A DNA stretch of 64,000 nucleotides, taken from the NCBI RefSeq assembly GCF_030915445.1, contig NZ_CP133264.1, positions 1,488,001-1,552,000 on the forward strand, given 5' to 3'. Of this stretch, positions 33,145-41,838 are shown piece after piece (positions within the stretch are counted from its first letter, which is position 1; each line of letters starts with the position of its first letter). The stretch is from Clostridium sp. OS1-26. GTDB lineage: Bacteria > Bacillota > Clostridia > Clostridiales > Clostridiaceae. Below the pieces are notes generated by a model. That model was not told the DNA's origin. It was given only the letters and a program-made list of their open reading frames with translations, and made no database searches. The position numbers and the translations under genes are program-made.

Positions 33145-33177
33145 GCATCTTTGACTTGTTATTTTCTTTCAGATGCC
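33144..33177. mobile_element. MITE copy, 34-bp terminal remnant
   Basis: GGCATCTTTGACTTGTTATT to CAGATGCC, equal to the two ends of the 160-bp element joined with the centre deleted. It is flanked by TTA on both sides (33141-33143 and 33178-33180). Confidence 0.7.
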
Positions 33178-33343
33178 TTAAGTTAGAAAGTATTGTAATC
33201 TAAAAATTTAAATGACCAAATTTACAAAAATATATTAGGTTCCAAGCAATATTGTTGACGTATGTTATTATTAAAAGTAAAATTAAATATTGAAAGACTT
33301 AGAATTTAATGCTCATATTTATGCAATTCGGAGATGATTACTT

Positions 33344-34360
33344 ATGGAATTTGTTAGGAATCTGTGGAAAAAGGAAATAACCAGAAAAGTATTTGCTTTT
33401 ATTTTAATCATATTTATTGTTTATTTTCTAAGAAAGGCAATAGATGTATTTTTACTAACATTTTTATTTACTTATTTAATTTATAATATTCAAGAATTTT
33501 TAATTAATAATTTAAAGTCATTTATAAAAATTAATCAGTTATTTATGATTATTGTAGTGTATAGTATGATTTTAACATTACTAGGTTATTTTATATATAA
33601 GTTTGTTCCTATAATAATTAGTCAGAGCATAAGTATTATTAATGAAGTTAACGATGTTAACTTTAAAACTAATATAAGTAAAATAGAAAAATATTTATTT
33701 CCTGTAATAGGTAAAGTTGATATAGAAGGATATATAAAAAATGAGGCAAATTCCATATTTCAATTTATTGCTGATATAGGAAAGTGGGGAATAAATATAC
33801 TGATATCTTTGATTCTTAGCATATTTTTTATGCTTGAAAAATCAAAAGTAGAAAGTTTTTTGAAAAAGTTTGAAAATAGTAGGATATCAAGTGTAAGTAA
33901 TTATTTGAAAATGTTTGGTATTAATTTTTTAAACTCATTTGGAAAAGTCGTACAAGTTCAAATACTTATTGCAGTCACAAATACAGTTCTGTCGATAACT
34001 GCACTAAGTATAATGGGTTTTCCACAGCTAATAGCTCTGGCATTTATGATATTTACGTTTAGTTTGATACCCGTTGCAGGTACTATAGTGTCATTAGTTC
34101 CTCTTTCGATAATTGCATATAACATAGGAGGAATTGTTAAGGTAATATATGTGCTTGCAGTTATTGCTTTACTTTACTTACTTGAAAGTTATATATTAAA
34201 TCCTCAATTTATGTCTGTAAAAACGCATATTCCTGTATTTATTGTATTTGTAATACTTATTATATCAGAACACTTTATGGGAATATGGGGCATATTAATT
34301 GGAATACCTTTATTTATGTTTATATTAGATTTATTGGATGTAAATTTAAATAAAAGCTAG
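33344..34360 (+). CDS. AI-2E family transporter (PerM/YtvI-like permease)
   Basis: 338 aa with about eight predicted membrane segments. The arrangement of two N-terminal hairpins, a soluble stretch (about 95-140) and the conserved C-terminal half (GFPQLIALAFMIFTFSLIPVAGTIVSLVP, then EHFMGIWGILIGIPLFM) is that of the UPF0118/AI-2E exporter family. Members export diverse small molecules or ions; the substrate here is unknown. Start ATG follows GGAG (CGGAGATGATTACTT). Confidence 0.85.
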   Translation: MEFVRNLWKKEITRKVFAFILIIFIVYFLRKAIDVFLLTFLFTYLIYNIQEFLINNLKSFIKINQLFMIIVVYSMILTLLGYFIYKFVPIIISQSISIINEVNDVNFKTNISKIEKYLFPVIGKVDIEGYIKNEANSIFQFIADIGKWGINILISLILSIFFMLEKSKVESFLKKFENSRISSVSNYLKMFGINFLNSFGKVVQVQILIAVTNTVLSITALSIMGFPQLIALAFMIFTFSLIPVAGTIVSLVPLSIIAYNIGGIVKVIYVLAVIALLYLLESYILNPQFMSVKTHIPVFIVFVILIISEHFMGIWGILIGIPLFMFILDLLDVNLNKS

Positions 34361-34363
34361 CAG

Positions 34364-34398
34364 TATAAAGTCCCTTTAAATTCAAAGGGACTTTTTTA
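34364..34398. terminator. Bidirectional terminator between the AI-2E permease gene and ispF
   Basis: Stem AAAGTCCCTTT / AAAGGGACTTT with T tracts suited to both strands. Confidence 0.88.
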
Positions 34399-34869
34399 AA
34401 TTCTGCTAAGCAAGCATATACTTTGAGATGATATTCCTTCCTCTCTCCCAGAAAAACCAAGCCCTTCTTCTGTAGTTGCCTTTATGCTTATATTGTCTAT
34501 GCTAATCCTTAGTATTTTAGAAACATTTTCCCTCATCTCAGCTATATACGGGGCTAATTTCGGCCGTTGAGCAATAATAGTTGAATCTATATTTTCGATT
34601 TTATATCCTTTATCCTTAATAAGGTCTGCTACTTTTTCTAATAGAAGCAAGCTTGAAACATTTTTATAGGACTCATCTGTATCAGGGAAATGCTTTCCTA
34701 TGTCTCCTAAAGCTAATGCGCCAAGCAAACTATCCATAATGGCATGTAAAAGAACATCAGCATCGGAATGGCCTAGCAAGCCTTTTGTATGAGGAATACT
34801 AACACCTCCAAGGATAAGATGCCTATCGCTAACTAGTCTATGTACATCGTAACCTATACCAACTCTCAT
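34396..34869 (-). CDS. ispF: 2-C-methyl-D-erythritol 2,4-cyclodiphosphate synthase
   Basis: 157 aa from ATG 34869 (GGAGG upstream; the in-frame TTG before it overlaps the site). GYDVHRL with metal ligands Asp/His, [31 protein letters not shown] and [15 protein letters not shown] are complete. It catalyses the fifth step of the non-mevalonate isoprenoid pathway. Monocistronic here. Confidence 0.96.
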   Translation of the reverse strand: MRVGIGYDVHRLVSDRHLILGGVSIPHTKGLLGHSDADVLLHAIMDSLLGALALGDIGKHFPDTDESYKNVSSLLLLEKVADLIKDKGYKIENIDSTIIAQRPKLAPYIAEMRENVSKILRISIDNISIKATTEEGLGFSGREEGISSQSICLLSRI

Positions 34870-34920
34870 AATAAAGTCCTCCAATTTTTTTATTTATATT
34901 TTATAATAACATAAATAAAA

Positions 34921-34944
34921 AAAGGTGCAAATATTTAGCACCTA
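34921..34944 (-). terminator. Intrinsic terminator of the small gene at 34942-35115
   Basis: On minus: AGGTGC...GCACCT then TTTTTTTATTT, beginning at the stop codon. Confidence 0.8.
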
Positions 34945-35115
34945 AGATATATCTTTATTATAATATATTATTTTTTTATCGTCGTTAGGATCAGAAGGTT
35001 TATTCGGAGAGCTAAATAACTTTTTAAATAAATTTTTCAGGAAGGAAGTAAACGTTTCGTTTTTATTTTTCTTTGCATTTTTAGCGAAATCAACGTGGAT
35101 AACTTTATCTCTCAT
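34942..35115 (-). CDS. Small basic protein of unknown function (57 aa)
   Basis: Reads MRDKVIHVDFAKNAKKNKNE, then FTSFLKNLFKKLFSS and an acidic/polar tail (DPNDDKK...NKDIS), ending TAG. AGGTAGGG stands about 8 bases before this ATG; an ATG two codons upstream is also possible. A terminator begins at the stop, which supports a real transcription unit. No similarity recognised. It is amphipathic in the middle. Confidence 0.55.
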   Translation of the reverse strand: MRDKVIHVDFAKNAKKNKNETFTSFLKNLFKKLFSSPNKPSDPNDDKKIIYYNKDIS

Positions 35116-35311
35116 AAACATCCCTACCTTTCATACAATATTGTTATATTTAAATAATATCATAAGTAAAATAAAAAGTTAAGAAAATTCCAAAAAATAA
35201 AATAAGATTTTAAAAATAAATCAATTTGTATTTACTATTTTAAGCTTAATCAATAAATTTTATGTAGCACAATTGAAAAATCTGCTATATTAAATGGTTT
35301 TAATAGAGGAT

Positions 35312-35330
35312 GGGGGGAATAACTCCCCCC
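35312..35330. other. GC-rich hairpin in AT-rich DNA
   Basis: GGGGGGA-ATAAC-TCCCCCC, a perfect 7-bp stem with no T tract after it. A possible second stem CTAAGT/ACTTAG follows at about 35364-35395. It could be part of an unrecognised small RNA (about 35300-35440); no open frame explains it. Confidence 0.45.
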
Positions 35331-35570
35331 TAACATAATTATAAGAGAAAAAAGGTACAGCTCTAAGTATAAAGATGGCTCATGCAAACTTAGGACTGCA
35401 AGTGATTCATACTAATAATATATGATGTTAATAGCAAATCTGTTAAAGTCAATTATGATCATTAAAATTTAAAGTATGAATTAGTAAAACGATAAGCGGC
35501 AAAATGTGACTATTTTGACAAAGTAATTGTGCATAAATCTAATAGATGAGAAGATAGAATAAAATCCATG

Positions 35571-35936
35571 TTATCCACATATTGTCCACATTTTTGTGGA
35601 TAATGTGGACAAACTTTATGTGCTATTGATTAATTTTCATAAAACATTAATTTATATTTAATGTTTTTTATGATTTATAGTAAATTTCACAACTTATAAA
35701 CAAGCTTTCTGTGGATAATGTGAATAAACTGTAATTACTATAAGAGAATTGCAAAAAAATAGTGAATATTCTAAAATAAAAAATGAAATGATAAATTTGT
35801 AGTAAAATGCGATAAAACATGAATAATACATATTGTTATCGATACAGGATTATGCAATAGAAATATATTTGTCAATAATTGATATTACCTAAAACTAACA
35901 AGTTATTCACATGTGTTATGTTAATAATGTGGATAA
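35571..35936. other. DnaA-box cluster 2 (eight boxes)
   Basis: A quartet of two plus and two minus boxes: TTATCCACA (35571-35579), TTGTCCACA (35582-35590), TGTGGATAA (35595-35603), TGTGGACAA (35604-35612). Then TGTGGATAA (35710-35718), TGTGAATAA (35719-35727), TTATTCACA (35903-35911) and TGTGGATAA (35928-35936). Surrounding DNA is very AT-rich and gene-free (35116-36029). dnaA itself is not in the window. Confidence 0.7.
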
Positions 35937-36029
35937 CATTATTTTAAATATATTTTTATTACGAATAATAGAGTTTATATTATAATTAATATAGAATTCT
36001 ACTTATATTATTAAGAAAGCGGTGATGAA

Positions 36030-36977
36030 ATGAATAAAAATTACAAAAAGACTGTATTAATGGTATGTATTGTGATAATGATTGGTTTAGTTGGTTATAA
36101 GTTATTTAATGATAGAAAAGTTAAAAGTGAAAATCAACAAACTAGTGGCCAAAATACTAATGTAAATAAAAAAAGTAATCAAGAAGAAAAGAATAAAGAA
36201 CAAACTAACTCTAATAAAGATAAAAGTACTGAAGTAAAAAAAGAAAGAGAGTTTAAAGAAGGGAAACTTAAATACAATGATAGCTCAGTTCCAGTACTAA
36301 TGTATCATTCTATAGATTATGAAAAAGGAAATGAGCTGAGGGTTCCAAAAGAAAAATTTAAGGAACAGATGCAATATTTGAAGGATAATGGTTATACAAC
36401 TCTAACCTTTAATGAATTATACAGTTTTTTAGTTAACAACAAGCCTATACCTGAAAGGTCTGTGGTCATAACTTTTGATGATGGATACGAAGATAACTAT
36501 TCAAATGCTTATCCAATTTTGAAGGAGTTTGGTTTTAATGCAACTGTATTTGTAATAACTAATGCTATAGATAACGAGAAACCATTTTTAACTTCTGCAC
36601 AATTAAAGGAAATGGAGCAAAATGGTATAGATATAGAGAGTCACACATTAGCTCATGATGAATTAAATAAATTGCCATATGATAAACAGGTAGAAACTCT
36701 TAAGGGAGCTAAAGAATTTATCGAAAAAAAATTAAATAAAAAGGTAAAATACATAGCATATCCTTTTGGTAAGTGGAATGATGATACCATAAAAGCATTA
36801 AAAGAAACTGGATATACTATGGCATTTACTACAATAGGAGGGTGGTCAGATAAGAGTCAAGGAATATATACATTGCGTAGAGTATATGTAAGTGCAAACT
36901 ATGACATGAACGAGTTTAAAAGACGTCTAACAAATCCTAAATACAATGTTAGTCATAATAAATCAAATAATAATTGA
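36030..36977 (+). CDS. Membrane-anchored polysaccharide deacetylase (NodB domain)
   Basis: 315 aa. An N-terminal membrane anchor (about 8-25) and a charged Asn/Lys/Glu-rich spacer (to about 75) precede the NodB domain. Motif 1 TFDDGYEDN (Asp pair), motif 2 HTLAHDEL (metal His residues), YPFGKWND and a C-terminal FTTIGGW are present. It removes acetyl groups from surface polysaccharide or peptidoglycan. The start is ATG after AAAGCGGTGATGAA; the upstream region is the DnaA-box cluster. Confidence 0.9.
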   Translation: MNKNYKKTVLMVCIVIMIGLVGYKLFNDRKVKSENQQTSGQNTNVNKKSNQEEKNKEQTNSNKDKSTEVKKEREFKEGKLKYNDSSVPVLMYHSIDYEKGNELRVPKEKFKEQMQYLKDNGYTTLTFNELYSFLVNNKPIPERSVVITFDDGYEDNYSNAYPILKEFGFNATVFVITNAIDNEKPFLTSAQLKEMEQNGIDIESHTLAHDELNKLPYDKQVETLKGAKEFIEKKLNKKVKYIAYPFGKWNDDTIKALKETGYTMAFTTIGGWSDKSQGIYTLRRVYVSANYDMNEFKRRLTNPKYNVSHNKSNNN

Positions 36978-36987
36978 AGAGGAAAAA

Positions 36988-37022
36988 CATTAAGAGGCTT
37001 TTTATGATGAAGCCTCTTCTGT
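36988..37022. terminator. Bidirectional terminator, overlapping the rluF-like 3' end
   Basis: AAGAGGCTT / AAGCCTCTT stem, with T-rich flanks in both directions between convergent genes. Confidence 0.75.
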
Positions 37023-37763
37023 TTTTACAGATTGAGAAGTTAGTTTATTTATGATACTAAGTTCCTCTTCCGTTAGATATCGCCACTTACCTACAGGAAT
37101 ATCCTTCAGTTTCACATTCATTATTCTTATTCTTTTTAGTTTGAGAACATTATAGCCAAAAGCTTCGCACATCCTCCTAATTTGCCTATTTAAACCCTGA
37201 GTTAAAATTATTCTAAATACATGAGAACTTTCCTTTGTTACTTTGCAAGGATTAGTGATTGTGTTTAATATCTTTACTCCAGAGGACATCCCTTTTAGAA
37301 ATTCATTGTTTATAGGTTTATCAACAGTAACTATATATTCTTTTTCATGGTTATTACCAGCTCTTAATATTTTATTTACTATATCTCCATCATTAGTTAG
37401 AAAAATTAATCCTTCTGAATCTTTATCTAAGCGGCCGATTGGAAATATTCGTTTAGGATAATTTATAAAGTCTACTATATTGCCTTTTATTTTGCTTTCT
37501 GTTGTACAAGTTATACCTACTGGCTTATTAAGAGCAATATATATACGTTTATCTTTTTTATTTAATAGTTTTCCATCGATTTGGATCTCATCCTGAGAAG
37601 TTACCTTATCACCTATACTAGCTAAATTTCCGTTTATAGTAACTCTTTTCTTTTCTATCAGTTTATCAGCTTCTCTTCTAGAGCATATTCCCTTTTCGCT
37701 TATAAACTTATTTATTCTCATAGAACCACTAAGTTCTTCATGTTTAATTATATTTTTGTCCAA
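37002..37763 (-). CDS. rluF: 23S rRNA pseudouridine synthase, RsuA/RluF family
   Basis: 253 aa from TTG 37763 (AGGGAG upstream). The N-terminal S4 RNA-binding domain is [20 protein letters not shown] to about 75. Catalytic motif [20 protein letters not shown] holds the Asp. [14 protein letters not shown] and [14 protein letters not shown] follow. The sequence is closest in pattern to RluF (U2604 of 23S rRNA), but RsuA, RluB and RluE are hard to separate by eye. Start could also be the ATG at 37721. Confidence 0.85.
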   Translation of the reverse strand: MDKNIIKHEELSGSMRINKFISEKGICSRREADKLIEKKRVTINGNLASIGDKVTSQDEIQIDGKLLNKKDKRIYIALNKPVGITCTTESKIKGNIVDFINYPKRIFPIGRLDKDSEGLIFLTNDGDIVNKILRAGNNHEKEYIVTVDKPINNEFLKGMSSGVKILNTITNPCKVTKESSHVFRIILTQGLNRQIRRMCEAFGYNVLKLKRIRIMNVKLKDIPVGKWRYLTEEELSIINKLTSQSVKTEEASS

Positions 37764-38030
37764 TTAAATAAAATCTCCCTTCTGTTTTTAATTATTTCTA
37801 CGATAAATAAGTGTGGTTAATATTTCTAGTTGATTTTACTTTATCTATATTATATCTAAATTTTAATATGTTATCTATAAATTAGAAAGTTTAATGAATT
37901 GGTTCAAAACTCTAAAGTTTTATTAAGTAACCTATTTTGGTATAATAAGTTGGTATAAAATAATGTTGGAAAAAAGCTTAAAATTTCTTATAATAGTATA
38001 GTAAGGATATATAATTTGGGGGGGATAAAT

Positions 38031-39536
38031 TTGAATAAGAACATAAGAGCATTTATTTTTACACTGGCTCTTACTTTAGGCATTATTCAGTTTAAAGCAT
38101 TAGCAGCAGAATCTTTTGTGGACAACACTTCTAAGACTAATATAGCTGTAAATAAAGAGTGGGTTGTAAAGTTTAATAATCCTTTAAAGCCAGATACTGT
38201 TAATAATAAAAACATTATAGTTACAGATAAAAGTGGTAAATCGATTCCGGCATATATAGCTCCAGGAAGTAGTCCAGACTTAGTGGTTGTAAGCCCTACA
38301 GTTTCAGGGTATGATCCAGGTGAAACATATAATTTAACAATTAGTACCGATGTTCAATCTACTGCAGGAAAGAAATTAAAAAACCTTGTAAAGTTGCAAT
38401 TTACTACAGCGAACAAATATGTAGATTGTACAAGCTATGAAAACTTGCCACAAATAACAGCAGTAAAATTTGAATATACTCCACTTTTACCAAGTCAAAA
38501 GCAGGGATTTTTTATAACTGCTAAAAATTCAGATCAAGCTCAATATAGAATTTTTATACATAGTTATGCAGATAATAAGGAAGTTTATAGTGAATTAACT
38601 AACGGTTATACTACGTTGACAGATGGTAAAATAACAGCATTAAAATCTCTTAAAGCTAGTAGTGACGGTCAAAAATATGAGGTCATTATATACACTAAGA
38701 GACAAAATGTACAAGGTTCTCATAAGGATGCAAATACCGATTATGATAATTATTACGTAGACTATTTTAGATGTGTTAATAGTGTAAATACTGAAAATGT
38801 ATCATATACTAAATATGATGTTAGTCTTAACCAAATGGTTGATACTCAAACAAATTCAACTACTAAGCCTGTATTTGTTGAAACAAATAAATTTAACAAT
38901 GAAGCAAGTAAAAATCAAATTAAATATTATTTAGATCCAAACAACTTTTTAGATGATTACGGTAAATATCAATTTTTGAAATTAAATTATACTGAGGGTA
39001 TTACTGCTGATGATTTAAACAATATTTTAAAAGGAAAAGGAATATTAGAAGGAAAAGGACAAGTATTTTTAGATGCAGCTAAAAGTAATAATATAAATGT
39101 TGCTTATTTAGTCTCACATGCTTTACTTGAGAGCGGAAATGGAACATCGGTTTTGGCTAACGGTGGAGCTAAAGATAGCGATGGTAAATATACTTATGGT
39201 GTTCCTGTATATAATTTTTTTGGAATAGGTGCTGTTGACTCAGATCCTATTGGTGGTGGAACTAAAACAGCTTATGATAACAAGTGGCTTACTCCAGAGG
39301 ATGGAATTAATGGTGGAGCAAACTGGATAGCTTCTAAATATATAAATAATCCTAATGTTAAACAAGATACTATATACAAAATGAGATGGAATCCAGAAAA
39401 ACCGGCAGAACATCAATATGCTACAGATATATCTTGGTCATTTAAACAAGTACCTAATATTATTAATGGTGTAAAGCTTGTTCTTGATCAGGTACAAAAT
39501 GCCGTATTAAATTTTGATATACCCCAGTTTAAGTGA
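38031..39536 (+). CDS. Secreted N-acetylglucosaminidase with Ig-like (SbsA/Big_5) domain
   Basis: 501 aa from TTG 38031 behind GGGGGGG. Signal peptide about 1-25 (FIFTLALTLGIIQFKALAAE). A Big_5/SbsA Ig-like domain spans about 30-130 (NIAVNKEWVVKFNNPL...IIVTDKSGKSIPA). A middle domain of unclear type (about 140-270) and a C-terminal GH73-like glucosaminidase domain follow: VAYLVSHALLESGNGTS with catalytic Glu, then YNFFGIGAVDSDP. It is expected to hydrolyse peptidoglycan glycan strands. The protein at 58.26 kb has the same N-terminal Ig-like domain. Confidence 0.88.
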   Translation: MNKNIRAFIFTLALTLGIIQFKALAAESFVDNTSKTNIAVNKEWVVKFNNPLKPDTVNNKNIIVTDKSGKSIPAYIAPGSSPDLVVVSPTVSGYDPGETYNLTISTDVQSTAGKKLKNLVKLQFTTANKYVDCTSYENLPQITAVKFEYTPLLPSQKQGFFITAKNSDQAQYRIFIHSYADNKEVYSELTNGYTTLTDGKITALKSLKASSDGQKYEVIIYTKRQNVQGSHKDANTDYDNYYVDYFRCVNSVNTENVSYTKYDVSLNQMVDTQTNSTTKPVFVETNKFNNEASKNQIKYYLDPNNFLDDYGKYQFLKLNYTEGITADDLNNILKGKGILEGKGQVFLDAAKSNNINVAYLVSHALLESGNGTSVLANGGAKDSDGKYTYGVPVYNFFGIGAVDSDPIGGGTKTAYDNKWLTPEDGINGGANWIASKYINNPNVKQDTIYKMRWNPEKPAEHQYATDISWSFKQVPNIINGVKLVLDQVQNAVLNFDIPQFK

Positions 39537-39545
39537 TATAAATAA

Positions 39546-39588
39546 TAAAAGGTTAAATTTCTTCGGAAATTTAACCTTTTATTATTTA
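39546..39588. terminator. Bidirectional terminator with TTCG tetraloop
   Basis: AGGTTAAATTTC-TTCG-GAAATTTAACCT then TTTATT, between convergent genes. Confidence 0.9.
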
Positions 39589-39593
39589 TAATC

Positions 39594-39782
39594 CTAATCA
39601 AGGATTCCTTCATCTTTTAATATTTGTTCAAGCTCTTGAATTTTAGTTGTAAGAAAAACAAATTTTTCTTTTATATCGTCTTTAGAAAGATCTTCTTTAA
39701 CAAGAGTTTTTTCCATAGACTCAATAGTTACTAAGGCTTCGTCAATATCTTTTTGAGCTAACTTTAAGTTGTTTTCTTTCAT
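39594..39782 (-). CDS. Small coiled-coil protein of unknown function (62 aa)
   Basis: Not recognised. Highly charged and helical throughout (KLAQKDIDEALVTIESMEK...KIQELEQILKDE). AGGAG stands 7 bases before ATG, and it is 12 bases after the upstream gene on the same strand, so both are probably one operon. Confidence 0.72.
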   Translation of the reverse strand: MKENNLKLAQKDIDEALVTIESMEKTLVKEDLSKDDIKEKFVFLTTKIQELEQILKDEGILD

Positions 39783-39794
39783 TCTGATTCTCCT

Positions 39795-40037
39795 TTAGTT
39801 CAGTATATTTTTAGCTTTTTTTAAACTATCCTCATCCACAAAAGGTGCACAAAATTCAAAGGTTTTTTCATAGCCGCAATTTGAACATATACAATCGCAG
39901 ACATCATAAGGAACGCCATCTACTATATCTATTTTTAAATCTTCAGCTACATATTCGCCACCACATATTTCACATGGGGTATCATTTATAACTGAGAATT
40001 CACTTTCTATATACTTCATAATATCTCTGATGGTCAT
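39795..40037 (-). CDS. Small zinc-ribbon-like protein (80 aa)
   Basis: From ATG 40037 (GGAGG 6 bases upstream). A helical N-terminus (TIRDIMKYIESEF) precedes CEICGGEYV and CDCICSNCGY, Cys pairs consistent with a treble-clef or zinc ribbon. Function unknown; paired with the coiled-coil gene downstream. Confidence 0.74.
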   Translation of the reverse strand: MTIRDIMKYIESEFSVINDTPCEICGGEYVAEDLKIDIVDGVPYDVCDCICSNCGYEKTFEFCAPFVDEDSLKKAKNILN

Positions 40038-40210
40038 ATACAACCTCCAATAAAAAAATAATATCCAAATTAAATGGTAGCACTGTTGAGGTGTATTTTC
40101 AACATAAAAAATTCATATTAGTTTAAAATCCCTCAAATTTTGTATGTAATACTGATAGGTATTTTTCATATACATTAACTAGCGGAAAAATTTATAAGGA
40201 GAGAAACTAA

Positions 40211-40786
40211 GTGATTAATGTTGTATGGTTTTTCATTTTAGGCTTTGGTATATTATTTGGAATTTTTACTGGTAGGGGTGCTGAAGTATCAAAAGCTATA
40301 GTTACCTCAACAGATTCAACGGTTAAGCTTGTTATAGGGTTAGCAGGTATTATGTGTTTATGGTGCGGAATTATGAAGATTGCAGAAAAGAGTGGGATTA
40401 CTGATAAGCTTGCTAAAGTTCTTAGACCAATATTAAAAATATTGTTCAAAAGTGCAGCTAAAGATGAAAAAGCTATGGGTGCAATAGTAATGAATTTAAC
40501 AGCTAATATGATGGGACTCTCTAATGCGGCCACCCCCTTTGGCATAAAGGCTATGCAAGAGTTAAAGAGGCTTAGCAATGACAATGACAAAGCTAGTGAT
40601 GATATGGCACTATTTTTGGTTTTGAATGCAGCTAGCATACAACTCTTTCCTACTACTGTTATATCTATACGAGCAGCTGTAGGTTCTAAAAATCCAGCAG
40701 AAACTGTAATTCCAGCTATAATTACAACTGGAATAGTAGCTATATGTGCAGTTATACTGTGCAAAATATTAGAAAAACATTTTTAA
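40211..40786 (+). CDS. spmA: Spore maturation protein A
   Basis: 191 aa from GTG 40211 (AAGGAG upstream). Membrane protein with nucleoside-recognition (Gate) domain: WCGIMKIAEKSGITDKLAKVLRP, NLTANMMGLSNAATPFGIKAM and ASIQLFPTTVISIR. It works with SpmB in spore core dehydration and heat resistance. spmB follows in the same orientation. A weak sigma-E-like TATACATT (40169-40176) lies upstream. Confidence 0.95.
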   Translation: MINVVWFFILGFGILFGIFTGRGAEVSKAIVTSTDSTVKLVIGLAGIMCLWCGIMKIAEKSGITDKLAKVLRPILKILFKSAAKDEKAMGAIVMNLTANMMGLSNAATPFGIKAMQELKRLSNDNDKASDDMALFLVLNAASIQLFPTTVISIRAAVGSKNPAETVIPAIITTGIVAICAVILCKILEKHF

Positions 40787-40853
40787 CTTTGGAAAACAAT
40801 TTAGGACAAGCAGTATTGAGTTGCTTATTAATGTACTGTAAGGGGAGAAGTTT

Positions 40854-41372
40854 ATGGATTATATAATAAAAGCAATAATTCCTATTATAGTAGTTTCGAT
40901 TACTACATATGGGATGATAAAAAAGGTGAAAGTATATGAATGTTTTGTAGAAGGGGCAAAAGAAGGACTTACAATATGTGTTAGAATTTTCCCATATTTA
41001 TTAGCTATGCTTGTAGCAGTTGGAGTCTTTAGAGAATCAAAAGCTTTAGATTATTTTATTTATATAGTTAAGCCTGTCGTTAAGTTTATAGGATTACCGC
41101 CAGAAGTAGTACCTCTCGTATTAGTTAAGCCTTTATCGGGCAGTGGTGCAATGGGAATATTTGCTGAAATACTAAATAATTTTGGTGCAGATAGTTACAT
41201 AGGAAGAGTAGCATCAATAATTATAGGATCGACAGAAACAATATTTTACACACTTACAGTATATTTTGGTGCTGTTGGAATTAAAAAAATAAGACATACA
41301 CTCTGGGTAGCAGTTATGGCAGACATGATATGTGTAATATTAGCTGTAACACTCGCAAGATTGATGTTTTAG
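40854..41372 (+). CDS. spmB: Spore maturation protein B
   Basis: 172 aa, integral membrane Gate-domain protein: VKVYECFVEGAKEGLTICVRIFPYLLAMLVAVG, KPLSGSGAMG and GSTETIFYTLTVYFGAVG. Partner of SpmA in spore maturation. AGGGGAG lies 6 bases before ATG. 67-base gap after spmA; probably co-transcribed. Confidence 0.95.
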   Translation: MDYIIKAIIPIIVVSITTYGMIKKVKVYECFVEGAKEGLTICVRIFPYLLAMLVAVGVFRESKALDYFIYIVKPVVKFIGLPPEVVPLVLVKPLSGSGAMGIFAEILNNFGADSYIGRVASIIIGSTETIFYTLTVYFGAVGIKKIRHTLWVAVMADMICVILAVTLARLMF

Positions 41373-41482
41373 AAGAGAGCCAATGTTATTTATAAATTAT
41401 AATAACATAAGCGTATTTTATTGGAATAAAAAATATAATTTTGGGTATTATTATTTTAGAGTAAAAAAATTCAATAAACATA

Positions 41483-41511
41483 TTGACACTATGAAATATA
41501 TGACATATTAT
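41483..41511 (+). promoter_or_regulatory. Promoter of the metG T-box transcript
   Basis: TTGACA (41483-41488), 17 bases, TATTAT (41506-41511); an overlapping TATAAT lies 3 bases further on. Confidence 0.7.
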
Positions 41512-41524
41512 AATGTTAAAATGC

Positions 41525-41807
41525 TATGAAGGAAAGAGTAATAAATGAAAATGTCTTAAAGAGAGTCGGGTTAGGTGAAAGCCGATGACAGTGTAGTTTA
41601 TGAACATGGCTCCTGAGCATGTTATCTGAAAAATAGTAGGGTAATACGGAAGCAGCCGTTATACTGCAAGGTAATAAAAAGCTTTAGAATTTTAAAATAA
41701 AGTTTGAGTTACTTGCTGAGGTCTTTACTGAGAAGTAAAGATGAAATAGAGTGGTAAAGCGGAATCACGCCTCTATATGAAGAACTTCTTCATATAGAGG
41801 CTTTTTT
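41525..41807 (+). promoter_or_regulatory. T-box riboswitch (methionine) controlling metG
   Basis: Stem I region with AGTAATAAA and AGAGAGTCGGG...GGTGAAAGCC, then the specifier loop GAACATGGCTCCTGAG with ATG (Met) codon. The T-box core AGAGTGGTAAAGCGG (about 41748-41762) has TGGT for the ACCA end of uncharged tRNA, and its antiterminator pairs with CGCCTCT. The competing terminator (GCCTCTATATGAAG / CTTCATATAGAGGC, T run) ends at 41807. Uncharged tRNA-Met is expected to allow read-through into metG. Confidence 0.88.
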
Positions 41808-41838
41808 AATATGAAAGATATAAAGGGAGGAAAAACAA

